A stretch of 64,000 nucleotides of DNA. Source: Bacteroidota bacterium (GTDB lineage: Bacteria > Bacteroidota > Ignavibacteria > UBA10030 > UBA8401). Made by a program: the position numbers and the translations under genes. Of this stretch, positions 45,140-54,007 are shown piece after piece (within the stretch, counting starts at the first letter, position 1; each line of letters starts with the position of its first letter). A model generated the notes under the pieces. The model was not told the DNA's origin. It made no database searches and saw only the letters and a list, made by a program, of their open reading frames with translations. Location of the stretch: contig JAJYOK010000009.1 of NCBI GenBank assembly GCA_021796215.1, forward strand, positions 1 to 64,000, written 5' to 3'.

Positions 45140-47269
45140 TCATGGCTTTACGAACAACGAATCTTCCACGCCAGTGTTCACAATAAATTTGTCTAACTTC
45201 AATTCCAGCGATTGTCCCATCACGCTCTGCACCACGCGTGTCGGCACGAGAAAGCCGTTGAAATCATGATAGTCAGAGTAATCGGTAATCTGGTCAATTG
45301 GTCCGCGCGGAGTGTCGAGCGTTTTCGCGTCGCGCACTTTCAAAAAATCATCTTTAGAAAAATACTGGCTGAACTCTGCGCTGTCCGTCGTCGTGAACTG
45401 CACTTCGTAGCATTCTTTTCCGGCGATCGTTTTCATTCCGGCAACTTTGGCAGTAATGCCCATGTCTTTGTAATGCTCGTAGAAGTTTGTCTGTGCTTCG
45501 ATCTTCATTCCTTCAAGCTGGCTTCCTGTCATTTCCATTTCTCCGCGCGGCGAAACGATCCATCCGTGTTCGCCGTCGAAGCCGGTCTTCTGCGACATTC
45601 CGCCAAAACTCATTTCGGAATAGACTTTGTTTGGTGCCTTCTCAATGGTTTTCACGGAAACCGCCGTGCCCATCATTGTGCCGCTCATTTCCATCGTTTT
45701 GTCTTTCACGGCATCTAACCTTGCTTTGCCGCCGGTTTTTTCCATGAACTTGTTGAAGATTTCATCCGGCGTAATGGTGATGTTCTCCGCCGGTTTTTCA
45801 GGAATCAGATTTCCTTCTTCATCATACATTGCCACTGGACCGAATTGCACAAGCGTATTTTTCACCTCGCTCGCTTTGCCGACGACGGCGATCAGCTCAT
45901 GATCCGGCTGCAAATATTTCTCTCCCACACGCTCAACATCATCGGCACCAACTTCGTCAAGCCGCTTCAAATACGTTTTGTAATAATCTTTTGGAAGATG
46001 ATAGCGCTCGATGGCAATGGCGTACTGCGCGATGGTGCTGGGACTTTCAAGGCTTCGCACGAAACTGCCGCTCATATAATTCTTCGCCATTTGAAGTTCG
46101 TCTTTTTCCGCTTTTTCTGTGCGGATGCGTTTGATCTCGTACATCATTTGCGTGATAGCGCTGTCGGTCACGGCATTCCGTGCGGACGTTGACGCAGAGA
46201 AATTGCCGATCAGCTCGTCAGGTCCCAAACTGCTGTACGCGCCGTACGTGTATGCGTGTTTCTCCCGCAGATTTTCGAACAAGCGGAAGTACGAGCCGCC
46301 GCCAAGAAGCGTGTTCATCACGGAAACCGGCATGACGTCCGGCGAAGTGCGCTGCAATTCAACTGTTTGAGAAATACGGATGACGGACTGCACCGAGCTT
46401 GGGCGGTCAACAAGTGCGACTTCGGTGCGGCTGATGGGTTTCGGCGTCTCGAATGTCGGATCCGGGATATCGCCTTCTTTCCACGTGCCGAAATATTTTT
46501 CGACAAGCTTCATCACTTCATCTTTGTTCACATCTCCAACCACGGCAAGAATTGCGTGATTTGGCTTGAAGAATGTATTGTACATTTCGACGCACTTATC
46601 GCGCGTGATGTTGTCTACCGTCTGTTCCGTTTCCACTTCGCCGTAGGGATGATTGTCGCCGTACAAAATTCGCTGGCGCACAACCTCAACGACCGCGTTC
46701 GGTTCGGTTTTCCGGAATTTCAAATCCGATTCGGTCTGCGTTTTCAATTTGTCGAGTTCGTTCTGCGGAAACGACGGATGAAGCGTAATGTCGGACATTA
46801 ATTCAAAAATCTTGTCTGTATATTTCGAAAGCCCCGACGCGGAAACGGTTGTGCCGCTCGACGAAAGGTCTGCGCCGATCATATCCACTTCCTCATCCAA
46901 TTGATCTTTTGTGCGCGTCGTGGTTCCGTCGCGCAGCAATTGGCCTGCGATATCAATGTAGCCCGCATCTTTGCCTTCGAGGACCGGTTTGCGATCAATC
47001 AATAACTGCATGCTCACGGTGGGAAGCTCCGTGTTTCGCACGATAATCACGCGGATGCCGTTATCGCTTGTCAGCACATCGTAATCCGGGAATGCGACGG
47101 CAGGCGCCGGTCCGGGGGGCGGAATTTTGCTGCGATCAAGTCGAAGACCACTTTGTGGCTGTGCCGCCAACGGAGCAGCGAAAATCAGACAGAGGCTGAT
47201 CAGCCTTGGGCTGAGAATCGCAGAAAAGATCGACGCGAAGAAATTTTTTCTCTCCATTTTCAGATTCAT
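45140..47269 (-). CDS. M16 peptidase-like protein without HxxEH, with C-terminal lipoprotein-like domain
   Basis: Exported protein of about 709 residues. After a signal peptide, two M16 half domains fill residues about 55-480 but the HxxEH zinc motif is missing; the position reads DIAGQLLRDGTTTRTKDQLD. The second half has the RxxxY-type LREKHAYTYGAYSSL. It is therefore the non-catalytic partner of the gene upstream, as in bacterial and mitochondrial processing peptidase pairs. An extra C-terminal domain (about 505-709, EIFNKFMEKTGGKARLDAVK on) resembles LolA/outer-membrane lipoprotein carrier folds. ATG 47269 follows AAAGGAG; 16 bases lie between it and the upstream stop. Confidence 0.9.
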   Translation of the reverse strand: MNLKMERKNFFASIFSAILSPRLISLCLIFAAPLAAQPQSGLRLDRSKIPPPGPAPAVAFPDYDVLTSDNGIRVIIVRNTELPTVSMQLLIDRKPVLEGKDAGYIDIAGQLLRDGTTTRTKDQLDEEVDMIGADLSSSGTTVSASGLSKYTDKIFELMSDITLHPSFPQNELDKLKTQTESDLKFRKTEPNAVVEVVRQRILYGDNHPYGEVETEQTVDNITRDKCVEMYNTFFKPNHAILAVVGDVNKDEVMKLVEKYFGTWKEGDIPDPTFETPKPISRTEVALVDRPSSVQSVIRISQTVELQRTSPDVMPVSVMNTLLGGGSYFRLFENLREKHAYTYGAYSSLGPDELIGNFSASTSARNAVTDSAITQMMYEIKRIRTEKAEKDELQMAKNYMSGSFVRSLESPSTIAQYAIAIERYHLPKDYYKTYLKRLDEVGADDVERVGEKYLQPDHELIAVVGKASEVKNTLVQFGPVAMYDEEGNLIPEKPAENITITPDEIFNKFMEKTGGKARLDAVKDKTMEMSGTMMGTAVSVKTIEKAPNKVYSEMSFGGMSQKTGFDGEHGWIVSPRGEMEMTGSQLEGMKIEAQTNFYEHYKDMGITAKVAGMKTIAGKECYEVQFTTTDSAEFSQYFSKDDFLKVRDAKTLDTPRGPIDQITDYSDYHDFNGFLVPTRVVQSVMGQSLELKLDKFIVNTGVEDSLFVKP

Positions 47270-47285
47270 GATGGTTGCTCCTTTG

Positions 47286-48623
47286 CTACTTAGATTTTGG
47301 GACATAATAAAGAACGGTGCGGTTTGATGGCATCAAATATTTTTGCGCCACATGCTGAATATCTTCTTTTGTCACTGCGAGATATTTATTAATTTCAGAA
47401 TTGATGAGATTCGTGTCGTGGAAGAAGAGGTAATAATTCGCCAGCATTTCCGCTTTGCCTTGCACCGTGCGGTTTTTTTCGATGAAGCCCGTCTCTTGCT
47501 CGTTGCGGATTTTTGTCAGCTCTTCATCGCTGATGAGCTGCGTTTTCACTTTTCCGATCTCGTCGTCCATCGCAGCTTCAACCGTGTCCAGCGATTTTCC
47601 AAAATTTGCTATGCCGAGCACAATGAACAACGACGGGTCTTCCAAATCCATCGGGAACGTTGCGACCTGCAATGCGAGCTTGTCGTTGTCAACAAGCCGT
47701 TTGTTCAGCCGCGAGCTTTCTCCGCCTGTGAGAAGCGTTGTGAGCATGTTCAGCGCGTAATAATCTTTTGTGCCTTGGGCAGGCATGTGATACGCTTCGA
47801 TCACCGCCGGAAGCTGAATGTTATCGTACACGGAATCGCGGATTTCGGCTTTCTGCGGCGGCTCGACAACGGTCGGCCGGTACATCTCGCGCGTGCCGCG
47901 GGGAATATCACCGTAATATTTTTTCACCAGCGCTTTTGTTTTTTCTATGTCAATATCGCCGGCAATGGCGAGGCAGGCATTGTTCGGAACGTAATATGTT
48001 TTGTAGAATTCTTCGAATTCATCGTACGTCGCTTTGTCAATGTATTGCACCGAGCCGATCGGCACCCAGCGGTACGGGTGGACTTTGTACGCGTGTGAAA
48101 AAATTTCTTCGAAGAGAGAACCGTACGGACGGTTTTCGTAATTTTGCCGCCGCTCTTCTTTCACCACATTGCGCTGTGTTTCAATGCCGATGGAATCAAT
48201 TTTCAAATGGAGCATTCGCTCCGACTCCATCCACATCATCAGCTCAAGCTGATTGGACGGAGCGGTGATGTAATACTGCGTTTGGTCGAAGCTCGTTGAG
48301 GCGTTGAACGTGCCGCCCGCGTTCTGCACCATTTTGGAAAATTCGCCGCGTGGAATGTTCGGCGATCCCTCGAACATCAAATGTTCAAAGAAGTGCGCAA
48401 ATCCGGTACGGTCGGGTTTTTCGTTCTTCGAGCCGACATGGTATATCATCACTTGCGAAACGATCGGCGCCGAATGATCTTCGTGTAGAATTACATGCAA
48501 GCCGTTCGGCAGGTCGTATTCAACAAATTTGATGTGAACCTGCGCCGCGAGCACACTGCTGATGAGAAACATCAGCGCCAGAATCCGGTTGCAAACCCCC
48601 TTAGGGCAGCTTTTCTTTATCAT
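47286..48623 (-). CDS. Zinc peptidase, M16 (pitrilysin) family, catalytic
   Basis: Exported metallopeptidase of 445 residues with a signal peptide (ILALMFLISSVLAA, about residues 13-26). The inverted zinc motif HFFEH occurs in GFAHFFEHLMFEGSPN (His and His ligands, catalytic Glu), with the distal Glu in NVVKEERRQNYENRPYG. The second half shows LLTGGESSRLNKRLV. It forms an operon with the non-catalytic M16 gene, and the two proteins are expected to work as a heterodimer in the periplasm. Substrate unknown. Confidence 0.94.
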   Translation of the reverse strand: MIKKSCPKGVCNRILALMFLISSVLAAQVHIKFVEYDLPNGLHVILHEDHSAPIVSQVMIYHVGSKNEKPDRTGFAHFFEHLMFEGSPNIPRGEFSKMVQNAGGTFNASTSFDQTQYYITAPSNQLELMMWMESERMLHLKIDSIGIETQRNVVKEERRQNYENRPYGSLFEEIFSHAYKVHPYRWVPIGSVQYIDKATYDEFEEFYKTYYVPNNACLAIAGDIDIEKTKALVKKYYGDIPRGTREMYRPTVVEPPQKAEIRDSVYDNIQLPAVIEAYHMPAQGTKDYYALNMLTTLLTGGESSRLNKRLVDNDKLALQVATFPMDLEDPSLFIVLGIANFGKSLDTVEAAMDDEIGKVKTQLISDEELTKIRNEQETGFIEKNRTVQGKAEMLANYYLFFHDTNLINSEINKYLAVTKEDIQHVAQKYLMPSNRTVLYYVPKSK

Positions 48624-48873
48624 TGTTTTACCTCAATCTGGTTGGAAGTTGAATGAAAAGTGAGGTATTGTACTATTATTGTGTGTAAAGTTCAACTGAT
48701 GAATTGGTTTTTGAAAGCGAAATAGCGCGCCGAGGTTGAAAAATCCCGCTCATCATTGTATATTTTAAATGGTCACAATTTGCCGTTTTCCAAAGAATTA
48801 ATATTAAATTTGCTGTGCAGCAGAAGTTGCAGTGTGCTTCATTGTACATCGCGCGTGAAAGGATTATTGTGGA

Positions 48874-50796
48874 ATGTCAGACGTTAGTGAGGAGAATAAA
48901 AACGATCACAAAAAGATTTCCAATTCTTCAACCACCGACGGACTTCCCCTTGCACCGTCGCTTGGTCCTTCTCTTGCTTCGGTACACGTTCCAACGCAAT
49001 CGGGAATAGTTACAGGCCGCGTCGTCTTCATCAGTTCGCTTGCCGTCATTGTCGCATTTGCTGCCGGGTTCATCGCTCAAATTTTGATGCGGCTCATTTA
49101 TCTCGTTACAAACATTTCATTCTACGGGACATTCAATGCAAACTTCGTTTCGCCGTCGGGAAATCATTTGGGCTGGCTGGTGCTGATCGTTCCATCTATC
49201 GGCGGCATCATTGTCGGATTCATGGCGCGGTACGGTTCTCGAGGAATTCGCGGACACGGAATTCCTGAAGCCATGGAACAAGTGCTGACAAATGAAAGCC
49301 GCATTGAACCGCGCCTCACATTTCTCAAACCGCTTTCTGCTGCTATTGCTATCGGTACCGGCGGGCCGTTCGGCGCGGAAGGTCCGATCATTGCCACAGG
49401 CGGCGCGCTTGGCTCGCTCGTCGGACAGCTTTTGAAAACAACTGCTGATGAACGAAAAACGCTTCTTGCTGCAGGCGCCGCGGCAGGTATGGCGGCGACA
49501 TTCGGCAGCCCTGTCTCGGCAGTGATTCTTGCCATTGAACTTTTGCTGTTTGAATTCCGTCCGCGCTCAATTATTCCTGTGTCGCTCGCTGCGGCGACGG
49601 CAACTGCCGTGCGCATTGCACTGGTCGGGGCAAAACCGATTTTCGCTATGCCGAATTTAAGCGAGCCGGGCGGCGCCGCGTTAGCTACATACGTCGTTCT
49701 TGGAGGAGTGGTCGGCGTTGCCTCGGTGTTCGTTACACGAAGTGTGTACAAGATTGAAGACATGTTTGAAAAACTTCCGGTGCATTGGATGTGGTGGCCC
49801 GCGCTCGGCGGAGTTGCCGTCGGCGTCGTCGGCTATTTCGCACCGCGGACATTAGGTGTCGGTTATGACAATATTGAAAATATTGTTTCCGGATCATTTG
49901 CATTGAAGGCGCTGTTCTTCCTTTGTATTTTCAAATTTATTTCATGGGCAGTTGCGTTAGGAAGCGGAACATCAGGAGGAACGCTTGCGCCGTTGTTTAC
50001 TATCGGCGGTGCGTTGGGCGCGGTGATCGGCGCCGGTGCAGCAATGTTGTTCCCGTCGTTTGGCATTGATGTGCGAATTGCGGCGCTCGTGGGAATGGCG
50101 GCAATGTTCTCAGGCGCATCGCGTGCGCTTCTCGCGTCCGTTGTGTTCGCATTTGAAACAACGCTGCAGCCGATCGGATTATTGCCGCTGCTCGGCGGAT
50201 GCACGGCGGCGTTTCTTGCTTCGTTCTTCCTCATGGAAAATACGATTATGACAGAAAAGATTGTTCGCCGCGGGGTGCGTGTGCCGGCAGAATACACGGC
50301 TGATTTCCTTGATCAGCTTCTCGTGCGCGATTTTGCTTCGAAGCCCGTTGTAACATTGAACGCTGATGACACGGTGGAGAAAGTGCACGCATGGATTTCA
50401 TCCGGTGCCAGCGGTTCGCATCATCAGGGATTTCCCGTGATTGATGCGGAAGGACATCTTGTCGGAGTGGTAACGCGGCGGAATTTGTTCAGCGATTCGA
50501 TTTCCGGATTGAAAATCCCTTTGGGAGAGATGAAGCTTCGCGATCTCATCCAGCGCGTGCCCGCAGCGGTCTATGATGATTGCTCGTTGCGGGAAGCGGC
50601 GGATCATATGGTGCACCATTCTGTCGGACGACTGCCGGTCGTGTCCCGCAAAGAACCGGCGAAGGTTGTCGGCATCATCACCCGCAGCGATATTCTTTCT
50701 TCACATCGCCGCCGTCTTGATGAAACACAAAAAGCAAGCGCGGGAATTTTTTCCGCATCACTCGGCCGGTTTAAGAAACAGCGTGCGACAATGTAA
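48874..50796 (+). CDS. ClC-family chloride channel/transporter with CBS domains
   Basis: Membrane protein of 640 residues. The ClC core (about 50-460) has the selectivity motifs GTGGPFGAEGPIIATGG (the GxExP element) and SGTSGGTLAPLF (the GxFxP-equivalent is altered to GGTLAP). Two C-terminal CBS domains (about 480-625) follow, with GFPVIDAEGHLVGVVTRRNL and RLPVVSRKEPAKVVGIITRS, which may bind nucleotides. The external gating Glu in GAEGP is kept, which fits an H+/Cl- exchanger. It is a single-gene unit; the gap upstream is 250 bases without features. Confidence 0.92.
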   Translation: MSDVSEENKNDHKKISNSSTTDGLPLAPSLGPSLASVHVPTQSGIVTGRVVFISSLAVIVAFAAGFIAQILMRLIYLVTNISFYGTFNANFVSPSGNHLGWLVLIVPSIGGIIVGFMARYGSRGIRGHGIPEAMEQVLTNESRIEPRLTFLKPLSAAIAIGTGGPFGAEGPIIATGGALGSLVGQLLKTTADERKTLLAAGAAAGMAATFGSPVSAVILAIELLLFEFRPRSIIPVSLAAATATAVRIALVGAKPIFAMPNLSEPGGAALATYVVLGGVVGVASVFVTRSVYKIEDMFEKLPVHWMWWPALGGVAVGVVGYFAPRTLGVGYDNIENIVSGSFALKALFFLCIFKFISWAVALGSGTSGGTLAPLFTIGGALGAVIGAGAAMLFPSFGIDVRIAALVGMAAMFSGASRALLASVVFAFETTLQPIGLLPLLGGCTAAFLASFFLMENTIMTEKIVRRGVRVPAEYTADFLDQLLVRDFASKPVVTLNADDTVEKVHAWISSGASGSHHQGFPVIDAEGHLVGVVTRRNLFSDSISGLKIPLGEMKLRDLIQRVPAAVYDDCSLREAADHMVHHSVGRLPVVSRKEPAKVVGIITRSDILSSHRRRLDETQKASAGIFSASLGRFKKQRATM

Positions 50797-50830
50797 TGAA
50801 CAGAAGTGTTACAAAAAATTGATTTTAATA

Positions 50831-50852
50831 GCCACAACATTTATGTTGTGGT
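50831..50852. repeat. ACATTTATGT-type hairpin, copy 2
   Basis: CCACAACAT and ATGTTGTGG pair perfectly around two T bases (GCCACAACAT at 50831-50840, ATGTTGTGGT at 50843-50852). It shares its centre with the copy at 31618-31639 and is the first of three hairpins in the ClC-methyltransferase gap. Confidence 0.6.
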
Positions 50853-50877
50853 GAAAAGAGCAACGGTCTTCCCAATG

Positions 50878-50962
50878 ACTTTAGCCTAAAAAGATTGCTT
50901 TTGGCTAAAGCCTCTGTTGATTAGGGCTCTTCGTCCATGACCTGAAGGCCGTGGCAATTTAA
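50878..50962. repeat. Composite palindromic repeat (GGCTAAAG and CCATGACCT hairpins)
   Basis: Two further hairpins in tandem. CTTTAGCC (50879-50886) pairs with GGCTAAAG (50903-50910), extended by an AAAAG/CTTTT inner stem. Then CCATGACCT (50935-50943) pairs with AGGCCGTGG (50946-50954), with one G-U pair and one mismatch. I recall similar modules as dispersed intergenic palindromes in related genomes, but cannot test this here. Confidence 0.55.
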
Positions 50963-50991
50963 ATTACATTAGCGCATCAAATCAAGAAAAA

Positions 50992-51771
50992 ATGAAAACC
51001 ACTCACCAAAAAACGGCGGTGTCTTCCACAGAACGTTTTTCAAACAGAGTCGAGAATTATATCCGCTATCGCCCCGGTTATCCCCCGGAAGTTCTTTCAT
51101 TTCTCACAGGCGAACTTCATTTGAAACCGTCGTGGATGATCGCAGACGTCGGTTCGGGAACGGGTATCCTTTCAGAAATTTTTCTTCGCAACGGCAATAT
51201 CGTTTTTGGCGTTGAGCCGAACAACGAAATGAGGATTGCCGCCGAGAAATTACTGCGTCGCTATTCGAATTTCAAAAGCATCAATGGAACGGCAGAAGCG
51301 ACAACACTGCCGCTGCACAGTGTTGATCTTGTTATGGCGGGACAGGCGTTTCACTGGTTCGATCAGGAGAAAACAAAAAAAGAATTCCGCCGCATCGGAA
51401 AGCCGGGCGGTTCGTCGGTGCTTGTCTGGAACACGCGGAGAACCGATACGTCGCCATTTCTGAAAGCGTACGAAGAATTACTGCTCCGCTATTCCTCAGA
51501 TTACGAGCAGATTGATCACCGCCACGTGAATGAAACGGTACTCTCAAATTTTTTCACTACACACGTCAGGAAAGTTTTTTTCAACAGCCAGCGATTTGAT
51601 TTTGAAGGATTGAAGGGAAGACTTCTCTCATCGTCGTACGTGCCGCTGAATGATGACGAACGATTTGAACCAATGATAGCCGAATTGAGAAATATCTTCG
51701 ATCGAACACAGCAGAACGGTACCATTACGTTTGAATATGACACTGAAGTGTACATGGGCGCGCTGGAGTGA
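50992..51771 (+). CDS. Class I SAM-dependent methyltransferase
   Basis: Protein of 259 residues. The S-adenosylmethionine-binding motif I is MIADVGSGTGILSEIFL (about 49-65), followed by VFGVEPNNEMRIAAEKLL and GTAEATTLPLHSVDLVMAGQ, and AFHWFDQEKTKKEFRRIGKP. The opening FSNRVENYIRYRPGYPPEVL is common to a subgroup of Methyltransf_11 proteins of unknown substrate. It ends before the accessory patch. Confidence 0.88.
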   Translation: MKTTHQKTAVSSTERFSNRVENYIRYRPGYPPEVLSFLTGELHLKPSWMIADVGSGTGILSEIFLRNGNIVFGVEPNNEMRIAAEKLLRRYSNFKSINGTAEATTLPLHSVDLVMAGQAFHWFDQEKTKKEFRRIGKPGGSSVLVWNTRRTDTSPFLKAYEELLLRYSSDYEQIDHRHVNETVLSNFFTTHVRKVFFNSQRFDFEGLKGRLLSSSYVPLNDDERFEPMIAELRNIFDRTQQNGTITFEYDTEVYMGALE

Positions 51772-51870
51772 AAGAAAGCCTCGAAGAATCATAGCCGATA
51801 GTTATTGCATTCTGCCGCTTGTGGGGTTTTTCCCATCCGAAATTTTTCGCAATTTTTCTACTAATCCGCA

Positions 51871-51899
51871 TTGACAAACCTCTCCGTGAAAAGTATATT
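51871..51899 (+). promoter_or_regulatory. Sigma-70-type promoter of the lipoprotein gene
   Basis: TTGACA (51871-51876), a 17-base spacer and TATATT (51894-51899) give an almost ideal sigma-70 promoter. Transcription would begin near 51906, about 195 bases before the lipoprotein ATG, giving a long leader. Whether this group's main sigma factor uses this consensus is not certain. Confidence 0.6.
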
Positions 51900-51946
51900 A
51901 CAGCAGTTACATCGCAGTAGTTAGAGATATTCAACCACTAAGGCGA

Positions 51947-52024
51947 ATGAACGGAGGGAAGGCACCTTACCTTACCTTACCTTACCTTACCTCACCTTAC
52001 CTTCGCATCGGTTTCACATCGTAA
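51947..52024 (+). CDS. Possible 25-residue leader peptide with PYLTL repeats
   Basis: ATG at 51947 opens a frame of 25 codons to TAA 52022-52024, running through the pentamer repeat as repeated Pro-Tyr-Leu-Thr-Leu units (APYLTLPYLTSPYLR). AAGG lies only three to four bases before it, a weak ribosome site. It could be chance. If real it would be a leader ORF whose frame changes with repeat number. Confidence 0.25.
   Translation: MNGGKAPYLTLPYLTSPYLRIGFTS
51965..52003 (+). repeat. CCTTA pentanucleotide tandem repeat
   Basis: Nearly eight units of CCTTA in a row with one T-to-C change (unit six is CCTCA). Short tandem repeats of this sort gain and lose units by slipped-strand mispairing. It lies about 60-100 bases downstream of the promoter, in the untranslated leader of the lipoprotein gene. 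Confidence 0.9.
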
Positions 52025-52101
52025 AGTTTTTTAGAAATCTTACATCTTCGTTGTTACAAGACCACAGCAGAAATTAAACTGGGCGAAAAGAGCGAACACG
52101 T

Positions 52102-53352
52102 ATGACAAAATTCTTTCTCACCGCATTCATCATTCTTCTTCTCTTCTCCGGTTGTCCCGACACCGGTGTACAGCCCAAGCCCAACACGTTGCTGTTTGTA
52201 GTAGAGGATGTGACCTGCACAGAGGTATTCTTAAAACTTTCGCTTGACCCGAGCGAGAAACAGCGCACAGTAACATTACTGCGCAACGATTCTACTGTTG
52301 CAACAATAACTATGGTGAGCACTGACTCTCTCTTTGTAGACGAAGGATTGCTGCCGAACAAAGCTTACGCTTACACGTTGAGCAATGGCAGTTGGAAAGT
52401 AACCGCACTAGCAACAACGATGGATACAACTTCCCACAACTGGAGTTGGGAAATTGATACGCTGGGAATTGCTTACAGCATGCTGTACGACGTAGCAATT
52501 ATTAATGATACACTTGCTTATGCTGTGGGACAAATTTACGTAAAAGACTCAACGGGGCAGTTTGACCCGCAACCATATAATCTTGCAATATGGAATGGAC
52601 AAAGCTGGAAGTTACAGAAACTTTTCGCCAATGGGTTTCCACCTGCAATTAACTCTGTCTTTGCGGTAAGTGCATTCGATGTGTGGTTCAGCCCTTGGTT
52701 TCATTGGGATGGACGAAACTTTCAAGAAATTCCAAGCGACCCAATTTTCTTTGGCATAGGAATAAATAAAATATGGGGAGACTCAAATGGAATTTATGTG
52801 GTTGGCACAAACGGCTTTATTGCTCACCGTAGCGCCAATGGCACGTGGACGAAAATTGAAAGCGGAACAGATTTAGATTTTCAAGATATTTATGGTTCAG
52901 GCGATGAAGTGCTTGCAGTATGTACTAGTAACTATCCGCTTGGACGAGGAATATATCGCATTCAAGAAAACACGGCTACAGAAATTTCATCGTATCCTAT
53001 TGGGTATCAGCTTTTCGGAGTCTGGTTCCATCAGAACAGACATTATTATGTCGTCGGCGATGGTATTTACGAAAAAAGGTTTCTATCAGACAACGCATGG
53101 AACAACGGACCTCTGGACGTTACAAAGTATGAAACAAAAAAAATGCGAGGGAATGGAGTAAACGATGCCGTTGTGGTTGGAGCATTCGGCGAATGTTTAC
53201 ACTGGAACGGAAAAAATTGGAAAAGCAACAGGGATCAAACAGCCATTACCGATGGTGAGTATGAATCAGTAGCCATAAAAAATAATTTGGTCATAGCCGT
53301 TGGCTGGTATGGCTCAAATGGCAAAGCGGTGGTGGCTATTGGAAAACGATAA
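52102..53352 (+). CDS. Surface lipoprotein with propeller-like repeats
   Basis: Lipoprotein of 416 residues: signal peptide MTKFFLTAFIILLLFSGC with Cys18 as lipid attachment. An N-terminal fibronectin-like segment (about 28-105) is followed by repeats of the type AIWNGQSWKLQKL, WFHWDGRNFQEI, HRSANGTWTKIESG and LHWNGKNWKSN, spaced about 45-60 residues, which suggest a beta-propeller. Codon use is more AT-rich than in neighbouring genes, consistent with accessory DNA. Proteins like this are frequent in Ignavibacteria but have no known function. It has its own promoter. Confidence 0.75.
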   Translation: MTKFFLTAFIILLLFSGCPDTGVQPKPNTLLFVVEDVTCTEVFLKLSLDPSEKQRTVTLLRNDSTVATITMVSTDSLFVDEGLLPNKAYAYTLSNGSWKVTALATTMDTTSHNWSWEIDTLGIAYSMLYDVAIINDTLAYAVGQIYVKDSTGQFDPQPYNLAIWNGQSWKLQKLFANGFPPAINSVFAVSAFDVWFSPWFHWDGRNFQEIPSDPIFFGIGINKIWGDSNGIYVVGTNGFIAHRSANGTWTKIESGTDLDFQDIYGSGDEVLAVCTSNYPLGRGIYRIQENTATEISSYPIGYQLFGVWFHQNRHYYVVGDGIYEKRFLSDNAWNNGPLDVTKYETKKMRGNGVNDAVVVGAFGECLHWNGKNWKSNRDQTAITDGEYESVAIKNNLVIAVGWYGSNGKAVVAIGKR

Positions 53353-53406
53353 ACACATACGTATCAGACGAAAGGAGGATACAATCAAACTCACACAAAA
53401 ATAAAA

Positions 53407-53437
53407 CCCGTTACGATGTTTGCGGCATCGCAACGGG
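53407..53437. repeat. Hairpin after the lipoprotein gene
   Basis: CCCGTTACGATG (53407-53418) pairs with CATCGCAACGGG (53426-53437) with one A-C mismatch, around a seven-base loop. It starts 54 bases after the lipoprotein stop and includes the ATG of the following frame. There is no U-run. Confidence 0.6.
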
Positions 53438-53973
53438 CAGTATGCAAACAAGAAAAGCGACCTTGCACCCGGGGCTGTTTAATGAACAGCACTATTGCTT
53501 ATACAAAAAATCAGATTGCGCCCAAAACAAGTGCGAGTTATGAAGTAGATGCAGCAGGTGTCGGCTCGAAAATGGTGCAGCTTCGTCTGAAGCCAGTTTC
53601 CACTGCAGAAACGTTTTATACGCTTATTGACAGACATGTTTCTGCATCGGCATTGAACAAACAAGGGAGCGATCGTCAAAAAATATCGCTGCGCGTGAAC
53701 GATGTTGTGACGAACTATGCGTTGAACCAGAATTACCCGAATCCGTTTAACCCAACAACAACCATCAACTACCAGTTACCTGCAAACGGCCATGTTATGT
53801 TGAAGGTCTATGATGTTCTTGGGCGTGAGATAAGAACGTTGGTTGATGAAGAAAAGTCAGCGGGAAGGTATTCTGTCGAGTTTGATGCGTCGAAATTTTC
53901 CAGCGGCATTTATTTCTACACGATCCGGGCAGGAGATTACAATGCAGTGCGAAAGATGGTGGTGATGAAGTAA
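53416..53973 (+). CDS. Orphan T9SS type A sorting domain protein, probably a gene remnant
   Basis: Frame of 185 residues whose C-terminal 85 residues are a type IX secretion signal: NYALNQNYPNPFNPTTTINY, VYDVLGREIRTLVDEEKSAG, then FDASKFSSGIYFYTIRAGDY and the final KMVVMK. This domain normally ends a much larger secreted protein. Here only about 100 residues precede it, without a signal peptide, so it cannot be exported as it stands. A start at ATG 53482 is also possible. It is most likely the surviving 3' end of a decayed gene. A terminator follows. Confidence 0.7.
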   Translation: MFAASQRAVCKQEKRPCTRGCLMNSTIAYTKNQIAPKTSASYEVDAAGVGSKMVQLRLKPVSTAETFYTLIDRHVSASALNKQGSDRQKISLRVNDVVTNYALNQNYPNPFNPTTTINYQLPANGHVMLKVYDVLGREIRTLVDEEKSAGRYSVEFDASKFSSGIYFYTIRAGDYNAVRKMVVMK

Positions 53974-54007
53974 AAAAATCGAATAAGAGATGTAGGATAC
54001 CCCCGCC

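Larger units (their letters stand above)
51772..52101. other. Intergenic region with promoter, pentamer repeat and possible small ORF
   Basis: This 330-base stretch has no conventional gene. The first 100 bases show nothing. It then holds a sigma-70-like promoter (51871-51899), a possible 25-codon ORF (51947-52024) and a CCTTA tandem repeat (51965-52003), all upstream of the lipoprotein gene. Confidence 0.8.

Noticed and set aside
48624-48873. Possible gene in the gap between the M16 peptidase and ClC genes
   Set aside because: There are only short frames without ribosome sites, and no hairpin or motif could be supported.
53407-53480. Riboswitch or structured RNA in front of the T9SS fragment
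   Set aside because: Only one hairpin is convincing. The following bases do not match a riboswitch class I know, and the gene it would control looks decayed.
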